Assembly: GCF_947387555.1 (NCBI RefSeq)
Contig: NZ_CANDNZ010000001.1
Location: 1,178,001 to 1,242,000, forward strand
DNA from: Thalassomonas sp. RHCl1
GTDB taxonomy: Bacteria; Pseudomonadota; Gammaproteobacteria; Enterobacterales; Alteromonadaceae
Direction: 5' to 3'
DNA length: 64,000 bases
Below, one piece after another: positions 18,901 to 27,338 of the stretch. Both the position numbers and the translations under genes were made by a program. A model generated the notes under the pieces. That model did no database searches. It saw nothing but the letters and a program-made list of their open reading frames with translations, and was not told the DNA's origin. Within the stretch, counting starts at the first letter, position 1; the number at the start of each line of letters is the position of its first letter.

Positions 18901-19732
18901 ACAGATCCTGGCTGTCGGCATTGCTGGTGACAAAGTAACAGGTATCTGAGTTGCCGTTATTTTCCTTGCGGACAACAAAAGTGCTTGGCGGATAGCTGGC
19001 GTAGCCGGACTCGCGATAATCGTCTTTAACATTTTTTAAATTACCGGAAGGGCCGCTGCCGCCCTCTATGGTTGCCCGGTGCAGGACATCAAATTTATCC
19101 AGCAAGTCACCTTTGGCGACATCGACAAATGCCAGCACTTTTTCCGGGCGGCTGTCGTTATTGACGACATCGGTGAAGAAGCTGAATTTATAGGCCAGTT
19201 TGGCGGTATTGTTTTTATCCAGGTAAATCACGACTTCGGCGGACTGGTTCCTGAATACCCGGGCTTCATCGCTATAGTGTTTGGCGATAAACTGCTCCAG
19301 CTGTATTTGGTTGTTTTCCTGTGACACGGCGGGCAGCTTAGGCAGATCTTTTTCGATGCCCTTAAGCAGGCTGCCATAGCTTTGGCTGACTTTACCCTGT
19401 TCATCGAGCAGCATCACCACTTGCTGGTTCCAGACTTCAAACCCCAGGTAGCTTTGCTGGTAGGTTAAAAACTGTTGCTGTTCATCGGCTGTTTCAGCGA
19501 TTAAAGTCAGCTTGCTTTGGCCGCTGGTGTCCAGGATATTATTAAGGCGTGTGGTTAATGCCTTGGCCTGTTGCTGCGGCGTTGCTTTTTGCAACAGGTT
19601 TTTGTCGGATGATTTGTTAATCCCGGCGAGAGCCGCGGGGTTGTTGAAATAGGATACAGGTTCAGCGGCCATCGATAAGCTACTGGTTAAACCGAGAGAT
19701 ACAGCGAGCATGACTTTACTGTAACTGTTCAT
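15995..19732 (-). CDS. Secreted M4 (thermolysin-family) metalloprotease with PKD and GEVED domains
   Basis: I use the ATG at 19732, with GGAGG five bases upstream, giving 1245 residues. A signal peptide (cut near SMAA) is followed by an FTP/PepSY-type propeptide and an M4 catalytic domain with HEIAH (H386, E387, H390) and the zinc ligand glutamate in NEAFSD (E414). After it come PKD 1 (about 585-665), GEVED 1 (about 670-815), PKD 2 (815-900), PKD 3 (895-980), PKD 4 (980-1085) and GEVED 2 (about 1090-1245, GSGEIEDYLVEI). Vibriolysin-type proteases are typically 600-800 residues, so the C-terminal adhesion-like array is unusually long. All catalytic residues are present. It probably degrades host or particulate protein and may process the neighbouring exported proteins. 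Confidence 0.95.
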   Translation of the reverse strand: MNSYSKVMLAVSLGLTSSLSMAAEPVSYFNNPAALAGINKSSDKNLLQKATPQQQAKALTTRLNNILDTSGQSKLTLIAETADEQQQFLTYQQSYLGFEVWNQQVVMLLDEQGKVSQSYGSLLKGIEKDLPKLPAVSQENNQIQLEQFIAKHYSDEARVFRNQSAEVVIYLDKNNTAKLAYKFSFFTDVVNNDSRPEKVLAFVDVAKGDLLDKFDVLHRATIEGGSGPSGNLKNVKDDYRESGYASYPPSTFVVRKENNGNSDTCYFVTSNADSQDLYNVETRDYQGAVNAVNNPFSYDCTNSNRNDHKTINTAKSPLNDAHHHGQITSLMYQAYLEQKPFINQPVIQNVHYGQNMDQAFYENGEIYYGDGDYLFYPMVALDVVAHEIAHGFTAEYGTGSEKQMITGQARAINEAFSDMSGAAAEFYLYGQNDWLSNFESYQPDGQALRYMDEPTQDGKSIAHVYDYETSTEAHYGAGVFNKAFHRLATMQFDAEQGETSPWNTKFAFIAFANANKKCWLANSSYEHAADCVMQQASTLANLMSNEDITKADKTYWSTTELKNHIRKAFALVGITLKVNSGLESDFGHSMKFLDYNFTNSSRFNGNNVSNNSGYSWLWNFGHNNQTSTQKTPSHSFPAAGTYDVSLTATRLSSGEKDTFTLPITVADDYCSASGGSFDRYYVGSVTINGVTQASGASGYSDYTANPVSIQDGSSFNVTINAGNVESTNNVSKDFKMWVDKNNDGLFHKTDELVINATDTNSVTRSISVSGNVGDVFRARVAVSFDILKTACGQFSLGEAEDYDLVISDNPNPPSITVQPQQNIANQVTFSNSTNDARIHSWDWDFGDGSLTGHDKSPVHKYEKSGSYDVSLKAYDSNNQQIASWAQTINFTTTTTPLFTPIINGKQVTVTTDQSLMPEGSTVLWEFGDSTTTALKDWTHTYAADGTYKVRLTITNDDNPGGKSVEQDVVIGSNEYRPSFDYSVTENADGSYDVSFNNTSTRPDDAYWSKADLAWVFGDGATKRQNWVPYGTDTSHTYASAGTYTATLKITYREENDWVLKTVETSVSVKLQPSAPVEYCQATGVTDYEYINKVTFGGTSFTTGSSQSAEVHNPDQAISLTVGQDIAFTIEAGYPTADKYAENYHVWIDLNGDGQFGDGDWVNDKSELLIEEFDQTSGLNGNGSVSGTFRLPGEKIRTGTTHTRMRILQYYASSRTGSINPCSDYTSSVTSGSGEIEDYLVEIIKN

Positions 19733-19820
19733 AATACCTCCAATGTTTGACTTGAGCATGATTTAATCCGGTGTGACCTGCTTGCCCTCAAAAAAGCCTT
19801 ACGGCACTTTGATGGTGTAC

Positions 19821-19882
19821 ATACCCGCCGGGTAAATATCCTCAAAATATAATTAACATGCACAGAAGATTAAGGCGGGTAT
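19821..19882 (-). promoter_or_regulatory. Spaced 9-bp inverted repeat upstream of the M4 protease
   Basis: ATACCCGCC and GGCGGGTAT are perfect inverted copies separated by 44 AT-rich bases. They could be paired operator half-sites or the stem of a 5' UTR structure. The function is unproven. Confidence 0.35.
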
Positions 19883-20302
19883 AACGAGTCCCTTGCCTTC
19901 ACATTCAACCAAGAATGTTCCGGCTCTTCCTGCACGACTTCCTGTCGATTAGCGTCAGATACAATAAATGTGCTTAGTTACAAAGCGTTTACAATACTAT
20001 GACGTGTCGGACTATACGATTCGATCAAAAAAAATACAATACGCGAAAATCAACATGGCTTGAATTTGACCTTTTAGTCAGGTTTTATTTGTGACAGTTA
20101 GCCCAGTAGTGGGACGGGATGGGCTCAAGACCAATATAATTAGGCGTTTTCACTCGATTGGCTGAAAAAGTGTGACTGATACGGCTAGATGTTATCGTTA
20201 AAAATTAGCCTGCATAGCTAATATTAAGCCAGTTATTTGTCCAGAGCTCTCATGTAACAAAATATTTCCACTGAAACATTTTTTTGACGGAGAAATTGCT
20301 AA

Positions 20303-20491
20303 TATTTTGATAGGAAAAAGGACTCTTACCTGGAGGAGTTTGGCTATAGCGGGCAAGATCGCACTTTGCTTTATCTTGATAGTAAAGCGCCGGTGCCATC
20401 AGGGGGAGCTTCCGCAAGGTGTTCTACGCTGAGGAATAACCCGGTTTTAGAGTTTCAAGCTGAGATCTTGAGACAGCAGATATCAGCCTGA
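20303..20491 (+). pseudogene. Possible 62-codon coding remnant without a start
   Basis: The frame is open from a TAA at 20300 to a TGA at 20491 and reads a protein-like stretch (DSYLEEFGYSGQD and LLYLDSKAPVPSGG). It has no ATG. I do not recognise the family. It could be a decayed gene end or chance. Confidence 0.2.
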
Positions 20492-20524
20492 GATAAAGGC
20501 AGGGGGAAAACTATCAAGGTGATG

Positions 20525-20571
20525 ACAGATCTTGGCTCTGCTGACTGGCGGCTAGCAGAGCCAAGATCTGT
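20525..20571. terminator. Perfect 18-bp inverted repeat
   Basis: ACAGATCTTGGCTCTGCT (20525-20542) pairs with its exact complement (20554-20571) around an 11-base loop. It lies 15 bases past the esterase stop. No U-tract follows, so it may be a terminator/RNA-stabilising hairpin or the relic of an insertion. Confidence 0.6.
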
Positions 20572-20585
20572 AAGATGAGTTTGTT

Positions 20586-21515
20586 TTATCTGCGGATAAA
20601 CTCACCGGCTTTTTCGTACAGTAACTGACACTCTTCCGGCACCAGGTCTTCGATGTTGATAAAAGCATGTATCATGTCTTCAAAATGGTGATGAGAGATG
20701 TCAGCCCCTGCCTGCTCTAGCGCCTCGGCATAGGCCTGGCCTTCGTCCCGTAAAGGATCGAATTCAGCGGTAAATATCAGGGTTTTAGGCAAATCAGCGG
20801 TGATTAAACCGTGTAAGGGGGAATAATGTTTCCGGTTTTCTCCCTGCTGAAAATAATGATCAAAATACCAGGCGATTTTTTCTCTTTCCAGCAGGTAACC
20901 CCGGCCATTGCTGGTGATGGAAGGCATGGCCATGGTGTAATCCACGCAGGGATAGATCAGGATTTGTTTATCGATCCTGACCCTTTTTTCAACCTGGTTT
21001 TGCATTGCCAGTACCGTGCAGATACTGCCGCCGGCGCTGTCCCCGGCAATGATCAGCTCAGAAGTATAAGCAACCTCGGTTAATACCTCCCGAAAATGGC
21101 TTAATACCGACCAGCAGGCATAAATGCCTTCGGGAAAGGGATGCTCTGGCGCCAACGGATATTCTACCGAAATGACAATGCTATGGCCGGCTAGCGCCAG
21201 CTTACGGCACATGGCATCGTAGAGTTCGACACTGCCGCACATATGACCGCCGCCGTGAAAGTAGATCACCACAGGTAAGCTTTCATCCGGTGCCGGGCTG
21301 TAAACCCTGACAGCTGTTTCTCCCTGCTCTGATCGGATTATTTTGTCCCGGCTATAACCTATGTCGGGAATACGGGTATTAAATTGTGCCAGGTTATTTA
21401 AGTTGGTACGCACCAGCTCCGGGGTGGGGATAATATTATCGGCTTTGGCCTGGGCGATCAGGCGGTTAACTTCCGTTAAAAAAGGCTGGAGTTTTTGTGA
21501 TACCTGTTTATCCAT
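20586..21515 (-). CDS. Alpha/beta hydrolase, hormone-sensitive-lipase (HSL) type esterase
   Basis: The 309-residue cytoplasmic protein has the HSL oxyanion motif HGGG (87-90), the nucleophile elbow GDSAGG (S160), the acid in EFDPLRDEG (D253) and the histidine in MIHAFIN (H283), all correctly ordered. No signal peptide is present. Family IV esterases hydrolyse short acyl esters. It lies 33 bases or so downstream of the MFS gene on the same strand, so esterase and transporter probably form an operon for uptake and hydrolysis of an ester-like substrate, which is not identified. Confidence 0.92.
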   Translation of the reverse strand: MDKQVSQKLQPFLTEVNRLIAQAKADNIIPTPELVRTNLNNLAQFNTRIPDIGYSRDKIIRSEQGETAVRVYSPAPDESLPVVIYFHGGGHMCGSVELYDAMCRKLALAGHSIVISVEYPLAPEHPFPEGIYACWSVLSHFREVLTEVAYTSELIIAGDSAGGSICTVLAMQNQVEKRVRIDKQILIYPCVDYTMAMPSITSNGRGYLLEREKIAWYFDHYFQQGENRKHYSPLHGLITADLPKTLIFTAEFDPLRDEGQAYAEALEQAGADISHHHFEDMIHAFINIEDLVPEECQLLYEKAGEFIRR

Positions 21516-21548
21516 CTTGCTCTATCCTTGTTTGATCTTTGCTCTATG

Positions 21549-22730
21549 CTAACTAGTGTGTTGTTTTGCTTTGGCGGGCTCCGGCAGGAAAAAGCTGCCG
21601 ATAAAAAAGCTTGAGCTTACCAGGGTGATTAAAATAAAGGCCTGGGAAAAATCCCCCTGGTTGACATCCACCAGCTTGCCGAATAACCATAATACCAAGG
21701 TAGTCATCAGATAGCTGATTGACCAGAATAAACTGAACACTATGGTAATTTTTTCACTGGTCATTTGCGGCAACTCCTGGGGCAGGGATACCAGGGCGGT
21801 AATAGGGAAAAAAATCACAAAGCCAAGCACCATAGCGCAAATGGTTTTCACTGTGATGGAAGGGCTGAAGGTCAAGCCGATGATGGTGACGATCATTACC
21901 AGTCCCGACCAGCGTATCACCGGCAGGCGGCGGGGAAATTTTAAACTGTAGATGATGCCTGCCAGGGTGCCTAAAATGCCGAAGGTGATCACCAGCGCGC
22001 TCTGGCTGATCCCGGCCCTGGGATAAAAAGTGAACAGGCAAATATAAAAGGAGAGGAGTCCGGCATAAGTAAGGGAGTAGACCCAGTTGAATTTGTCTTT
22101 TAAGGCGTGGCGGTAGCTGTAATCGGCTTGTGGACTTGTCTGGCTATGATTGTCGGGGGTACTTTGCTCCTGCTCGAATTTCACCAGCATCCATATTACG
22201 CCAAGCAGCAGGCTGGCCAGGGAAAACAGCATTAAACTGCTGCGCCAGCCGCCGGTGAAGGCATTGATATCTGCCATCAAATATAAAATGATGGCGGTAC
22301 CTATATTAAAGGCCACGGCATTTAAGCCGTTCACCACAGGACGTTCTTTGGCGCTAAAGCAGCGCATCACCACAGGGTTGAAATACACTATCATCAGTGC
22401 GCCCCCCAGCCCCATAATAAAACGGCTCAGCAACAACAAATAATAATTCGGCGATAACGGCGTCAGCACGCCGACGGCAATCAGTACCATGGACAGCAAC
22501 AGGGCGTTTTTCAGGCCGAGTTTCAGCGCCAGCAAGGCGGCAATAAAAGTGCCGAGGATTTTCGCTAAGGTGACCGCACCGCTGATAAAGCTGGCATCGG
22601 CCAGGGAGTCCACCGACATCGCCGACATGATATTGCCCATGCTGGCAGTACCGCCGACCCAGGCCATAGCGAATAAGATATAGCTAACAAAAACAATACC
22701 TTCTATTAAATATTTGTTGCTGATATGCAT
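21549..22730 (-). CDS. MFS transporter
   Basis: About twelve hydrophobic helices over 393 residues, with a central polar loop (about 190-210, rich in Q, S and P), fit the major facilitator superfamily. The ATG at 22730 has AAGG about nine bases upstream, whereas the longer frame would start at TTG. The helix-2/3 loop has the MFS-like LALKLGLKNALL. It is divergent from the CrbS-like kinase and upstream of the HSL esterase. The substrate is unknown; a small organic acid or ester would fit the neighbours. Confidence 0.85.
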   Translation of the reverse strand: MHISNKYLIEGIVFVSYILFAMAWVGGTASMGNIMSAMSVDSLADASFISGAVTLAKILGTFIAALLALKLGLKNALLLSMVLIAVGVLTPLSPNYYLLLLSRFIMGLGGALMIVYFNPVVMRCFSAKERPVVNGLNAVAFNIGTAIILYLMADINAFTGGWRSSLMLFSLASLLLGVIWMLVKFEQEQSTPDNHSQTSPQADYSYRHALKDKFNWVYSLTYAGLLSFYICLFTFYPRAGISQSALVITFGILGTLAGIIYSLKFPRRLPVIRWSGLVMIVTIIGLTFSPSITVKTICAMVLGFVIFFPITALVSLPQELPQMTSEKITIVFSLFWSISYLMTTLVLWLFGKLVDVNQGDFSQAFILITLVSSSFFIGSFFLPEPAKAKQHTS

Positions 22731-22915
22731 ATATGTTACCTTCAAACAGATGCAGCGATTGTGATTTCAGCTTACCTTAGTCGGGTGAAAAAAAATCTAC
22801 TACCTTAGTGCTATAGGGGATAGGGAAACCACTTGCTAAACTGCTGATTTCAAGGGCAAACTCATGGAGGAGATATTATGGTCCGCTCTGGTTGGTCAGG
22901 TTTAAGGAGTCAGCT

Positions 22916-25900
22916 ATGCAGGCCTGGCTAGCTATGGATACCTGGCTGGTTTCCCTGCTTTCCCTCGGTTATCTGGCCTTGTTGTTTGTAGTCGCCTATC
23001 TCGGGGAAAAACAACCGGTTTCACAGTGGCGCAGCCGGCCTTTCATTTATAGCTTGTCCCTCGGGGTGAGTTGTACCAGCTGGGCGTTTTACGGCACCGT
23101 CGGGCAGGCGGCAACAACGGGTTATGCGATTGCCCCTGTTTATATCGGCACTATTTTTACTTTGGTGCTGGCCTGGCCGCTGCTGTTGAAAATCCTGAAA
23201 ATAAGCAAGCAACAGAATATTACCTCCATCGCCGATTTTATTGCCTGTCGCTATGGCCGCTCGGCCCGGATCGCCCGTCTGGTAACCCTGGTGGCTTTAG
23301 TGGGCACTATTCCCTATATTGCCCAGCAGCTGCGGGCGGTGAGTGCGAGTTTTAATTTACTTACCGGCACCCATCAAAGCGGCAGCCAGACGATAGTAGC
23401 GGTCACTTTAGTGCTTACGGTTTTCAGTATCCTGTTCGGCACCCGGCAGCTGGCGGCGAGCAAGCAAAACCAGGGGTTGGTGCTGGCCATTGCCTTCAGC
23501 TCCGTGGTTAAGTTGCTGGCGTTTCTTTGTGTCGGGATTTTTGTCACCTATGTGATGTTTGACGGTTTTTTCAGTTTATCTGCTTTGGCCCCGGAAAACT
23601 TGCCTGATACCGGCGCCGGTGGCGGTGAATATGGTTTGTATCCGGCCCTTTCCCAGGCGGTATTGGGGGCGATCACTATATTAGTGCTGCCGCGGCAGTT
23701 TCATATGATGATGATTGAAAACCATCACAGCGATGAACTTAAATCTGCCCGCTACTATTTCCCCCTGTACCTGCTATTGATCAACCTGTTTGTGCTGCCC
23801 ATTGCCATTGCCGGGCAGTTAACCTTTAGCCAGGGAGAAGTCAGTGCCGACAGTTATGTGCTCACCCTGCCGTTGATTGCCGGGCAGGCCTGGCTGGGCG
23901 TGGTGGCCTATCTAGGCGGCTTGGCGGCAGCGGCCAGTATGGTGATAGTGGCGACCATAGTGCTCAGTACTATGGTCGCCAATGAAATTGTGAATCCCCT
24001 ATTGCTTAAGTTAGAAGGAGTTAACTCAGCGTTTTCCCGGTTAGATCACTTGATGGTGCGGATAAAGCCGCATTCCGGCGGCTCTCTGCTTTTTATTCGC
24101 CGCTTGGCGATTGTGGCCATTTTGTGCCTGGGCTTATTTTTTGAACGCCTGATCAGCCAGCAGGATACCCTGGCGAGTCTGGGCTTATTGTCTTTTGTGC
24201 TGATGGCCCAGTTGGCCCCCTTGATCCTCGGCGCCCTGTACTGGCGAAAAGCCACTAAAAATGCAGCGTTGACGGCACTTGCCGTCGGCAGCCTGCTGTG
24301 GGGTTATACCTTATTGTTACCGGGCCTGTTTGGCGACAGTCCGTTTATGGCTCACTGGCTCGAACACGGCCCCTGGGGGATAAATTGGTTGGCCCCCCAG
24401 TCATTATTTTCTCTGGAACTTGATGCCATCAGCCATGGCTTATTGGTCAGCTTGCTTGCCAACGGCGTTATTTTTATTTTGATGTCTCTTTATGGACGGC
24501 GCAGTGTCGGTGAAAAACTGCAGGCGGACATTTTTTTGGATAAATCGCCTGCGATGCCGCAAATGAAGCTGACCATAGCGGATCTGGCGAATCTGTTGCG
24601 GCGCTTTGTCGGCAAGGGGGCCAGCGATGACTTTCTCTCGTCAATCGATAAAAAGCACGCAATGGCCAAACCTGCGTCCGACTTTTTAGTGGCCCGGGTC
24701 AGGGTACAGCTGGCGGGGGTGTTAGGCTCGGCCTCCACCCGTCTGGTGATGAAAGCCGCGGTGCAAAGCCAGGAGATGCCGCTGGAAGCGGTGGCCGATA
24801 TCGTCGATGAAGCCAATGAAGCCTTGCGCTTTAACCGCGAGCTGTTGCAGGCGGGGATTGAAAGCATCAACCAGGGGATCAGTGTGATTGATGCCGATAT
24901 GCGCCTGGTGGCCTGGAACCAACGTTATCTGGAGTTGATGGACTATCCGCCGGGATTACTTTGTGTCGGTAAACCCGTGGCTGAGCTGTTGCGTTTTAAT
25001 GCCGAGCGCGGGGTGATCCCAACCGGGGATATCGACGGCATGATAGCGCGGCGTCTGGATTATATGCGCCGGGGCTGCCGCCATTATCACCAGCGTATCT
25101 GGTCCAAGGGCATTGTCTTGGAAATCCAGGGGCAGGCGATGCCGGGCAAGGGATTTGTCACCACTTTTTCTGATATTACCGAGCATGTTAATGCCAAAAA
25201 GGCATTAAAAGAAAGCAATGAGTTGCTGGAAAAGCGGGTGGAAAAAAGAACCGAACAACTGGCGCTGGCCAAGCTTGAAGCGGAAAGGGCCAACCAGAGT
25301 AAAACCCGTTTCCTGGCTGCCGCCAGCCATGATTTGATGCAGCCGTTTAATGCCCTGAGTTTATATACTTCTATGCTCAAGCAAAAGGCCCGGGGCTCGG
25401 ATTTTGCTGCCATTGCCGAGAATATCAGCGACTCCCTGGTCTCGGCAGAAATGCTGCTCTCGGATTTGGTGGAAATCTCGAAACTCGATGGCGGGGCGTA
25501 CAAAACCCGGTATTCGGTGTTTCCCCTGGACGAGGTGCTGGCGCCGCTGGCAAAAGAATTTATCCTGTTGTCACAGGACAGGGGAGTGCGCTTTCATTAC
25601 CAGCCGTCTAGCTGTTATGTTTACAGCGATAAAAAACTGCTCAGGCGTATTGTGCAGAACTTCCTGACCAATGCCGTGAATTATTGTTGCCAGGGGCGGG
25701 TAGTGCTTGGGGTTCGCCGTCAGGGGCAATTTATTTCCCTGCAGGTATGGGATAACGGCCCGGGCATAGCAAGTGACAAGCAAGAGGTGATTTTTAAAGA
25801 GTTCGAACGCATCAATGACAGCCAGGATACCCCCGGGTTGGGACTGGGCCTGGCCATTTGCGACCGTATCGCCCGGTTATTGGCTTTGCCGATAGGTTTG

Positions 25901-26485
25901 CATTCACTGGTTGGTCGCGGCACCGGCTTCACCTTGCGCCTGCCCAAAGGAAATGCGCCTGAGTTGGCTGCGGCCGTACGGGCAGAAGAAAAAGTTGCTC
26001 ACTTAACCCGGGCACTGCCGGCGACCCGGAGCCAAAACCGGGAGGATAATATCGTACCTTTACACGGCGGACAAAAGGCGGAGCAGATCCTGATCATCGA
26101 CAATGATCTCCGGGTATTGCAGGCGATGCAGTCGCTGCTGGAAAGCTGGGATTATCAGGTGATTGCCGTTGAAGATAAGCATCAGCTGGAAGCGGTATTA
26201 GCAAATGTCCCGGGCAGCACGCTTGCACCTATCTTGGTGATTGCCGATTATCATTTAAGCGAAGGGTGTAACGGGGTGGATGTAACCCGGGAATTGCTGG
26301 CGACCCGGCAATGGCCCATCTCCTGTATCATTAATTCTGCCGACCCCGGGGAAGCGGTGCGGGCGCATGTCATCGAGGCGGGGTACCGCTTTATCCGCAA
26401 ACCGATCAAAGCCATGGCACTGAAAAGGTTGATCAGGGAATTAAAGGGCACACCGGACGAAACCAAGAGCCGGGCAATGGATTAA
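22916..26485 (+). CDS. crbS: CrbS-like sodium/solute symporter-histidine kinase hybrid
   Basis: I chose the ATG at 22916 (AAGGAG eight bases before) over a TTG at 22892, giving 1189 residues. A sodium:solute symporter-like module of about 13 helices (about 5-545) is joined to a PAS domain (about 640-750), a coiled coil, HisKA with ASHDLMQPFNAL (H805), HATPase (DNGPG, GLGLGLAI) and a receiver (D1111 in IADYHLSEG). This is the architecture of CrbS of Vibrio, whose partner CrbR controls acetyl-CoA synthetase in the acetate switch; CbrA of pseudomonads shares the symporter-kinase part. The convergent LuxR-type regulator is the obvious partner. The gene symbol rests on architecture and context only. 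Confidence 0.85.
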   Translation: MQAWLAMDTWLVSLLSLGYLALLFVVAYLGEKQPVSQWRSRPFIYSLSLGVSCTSWAFYGTVGQAATTGYAIAPVYIGTIFTLVLAWPLLLKILKISKQQNITSIADFIACRYGRSARIARLVTLVALVGTIPYIAQQLRAVSASFNLLTGTHQSGSQTIVAVTLVLTVFSILFGTRQLAASKQNQGLVLAIAFSSVVKLLAFLCVGIFVTYVMFDGFFSLSALAPENLPDTGAGGGEYGLYPALSQAVLGAITILVLPRQFHMMMIENHHSDELKSARYYFPLYLLLINLFVLPIAIAGQLTFSQGEVSADSYVLTLPLIAGQAWLGVVAYLGGLAAAASMVIVATIVLSTMVANEIVNPLLLKLEGVNSAFSRLDHLMVRIKPHSGGSLLFIRRLAIVAILCLGLFFERLISQQDTLASLGLLSFVLMAQLAPLILGALYWRKATKNAALTALAVGSLLWGYTLLLPGLFGDSPFMAHWLEHGPWGINWLAPQSLFSLELDAISHGLLVSLLANGVIFILMSLYGRRSVGEKLQADIFLDKSPAMPQMKLTIADLANLLRRFVGKGASDDFLSSIDKKHAMAKPASDFLVARVRVQLAGVLGSASTRLVMKAAVQSQEMPLEAVADIVDEANEALRFNRELLQAGIESINQGISVIDADMRLVAWNQRYLELMDYPPGLLCVGKPVAELLRFNAERGVIPTGDIDGMIARRLDYMRRGCRHYHQRIWSKGIVLEIQGQAMPGKGFVTTFSDITEHVNAKKALKESNELLEKRVEKRTEQLALAKLEAERANQSKTRFLAAASHDLMQPFNALSLYTSMLKQKARGSDFAAIAENISDSLVSAEMLLSDLVEISKLDGGAYKTRYSVFPLDEVLAPLAKEFILLSQDRGVRFHYQPSSCYVYSDKKLLRRIVQNFLTNAVNYCCQGRVVLGVRRQGQFISLQVWDNGPGIASDKQEVIFKEFERINDSQDTPGLGLGLAICDRIARLLALPIGLHSLVGRGTGFTLRLPKGNAPELAAAVRAEEKVAHLTRALPATRSQNREDNIVPLHGGQKAEQILIIDNDLRVLQAMQSLLESWDYQVIAVEDKHQLEAVLANVPGSTLAPILVIADYHLSEGCNGVDVTRELLATRQWPISCIINSADPGEAVRAHVIEAGYRFIRKPIKAMALKRLIRELKGTPDETKSRAMD

Positions 26486-26506
26486 GGTGTCCGGGCTTCC
26501 CGCTAC

Positions 26507-27205
26507 TTAATGGTGGTGGGCGGCATTCAGCTGCTGAAAGGCAATGCCCGCCTGGGTGCGGTTATTGATCTCAAACTTGGCTAAAATCGCCGAAACATGT
26601 TTTTTAACTGTGGTTTCACGAATATTTAGCCGATAGGCAATTTGTTTATTGAGCTGGCCGTCGGCAATCAGCTCCAATACCGTATATTGCTGCGGGGTTA
26701 ACTGTGCCAGTTTTTCCGCCAGTTTTTTATCCGGACTTTGCTCTGATCGGGGATCTAGCTGCCCGCTTTGCTCCGCCAATAAGTTCTCCGGCAGCCAGGT
26801 ATTGCCTTCGGTGACGGTATTGACGGCCCGGGCAATCGTGGTGAAATCGGCGGATTTAGGGATAAAAGCACAGGCGCCAAGGTCTATGGCTTTACGCATA
26901 ATATCCGGGTTGTCTTCGGATGAGATCATCACCACCGCCACGTCAGGGTAATGGTTGAGCAGCCGGGTGAGTCCGCTAAATCCTGTGCTGCCCGGCATAT
27001 GCAAATCAAGGAAAACCAGCTCTATGGCAGACTGCGCTTCTATTAGCGTGATCAAACCGTCGAAATTATCGGTTTCCAGGATGGCTTCATCTTGCGCAGA
27101 GCCGTTTTCTATGCTCTCGCCTGCGATACACTGGGAAAGGGCCTGTTTCAGCGCCGCCCTGAACAAGGGGTGATCATCGGCAATTATGACTTGGCTTAGG
27201 CTCAT
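26507..27205 (-). CDS. crbR: CrbR-like LuxR-family response regulator
   Basis: From the ATG at 27205 the 232-residue protein has a receiver (IIADDHPLFR; acceptor Asp in FLDLHMPGS) and a LuxR/NarL helix-turn-helix (LTPQQYTVLELIADG, KQIAYRLNIRETTVKKHV). The receiver carries an insertion of about 25 residues between helix 1 and the acceptor strand, rich in D, E and N. The gene is convergent with the CrbS-like kinase, with only 21 bases between stops. The pair probably switches genes for acetate or other short-chain acid use, such as acs, none of which is in the window. Confidence 0.85.
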   Translation of the reverse strand: MSLSQVIIADDHPLFRAALKQALSQCIAGESIENGSAQDEAILETDNFDGLITLIEAQSAIELVFLDLHMPGSTGFSGLTRLLNHYPDVAVVMISSEDNPDIMRKAIDLGACAFIPKSADFTTIARAVNTVTEGNTWLPENLLAEQSGQLDPRSEQSPDKKLAEKLAQLTPQQYTVLELIADGQLNKQIAYRLNIRETTVKKHVSAILAKFEINNRTQAGIAFQQLNAAHHH

Positions 27206-27338
27206 GGTAAACATTATCATCCGTAATAAAGGGGTTAGTGATACGTTATAGTAATTTGATTGATATGACTATTATTATTCCGGGGGACTTGCCCGCAACT
27301 TGGTTAGTTTTGCGGGCAAGCGGTTGGGAAATTCAGGA

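Larger units (their letters stand above)
19733..20585. other. 853-bp intergenic region upstream of the M4 protease
   Basis: No gene with a normal start is visible. The region holds an inverted repeat ATACCCGCC (19821-19829)/GGCGGGTAT (19874-19882) about 90 bases before the protease gene. It also holds an open stretch without ATG (20303-20491), and a perfect 18-bp hairpin near the right end. The promoter of the secreted-protein locus must lie here. Confidence 0.6.

Noticed and set aside
18563-18949. A 128-codon plus-strand frame inside the M4 protease
   Set aside because: It is the complement of the catalytic domain; hydrophobic I/V/G-rich composition is typical of such shadows.
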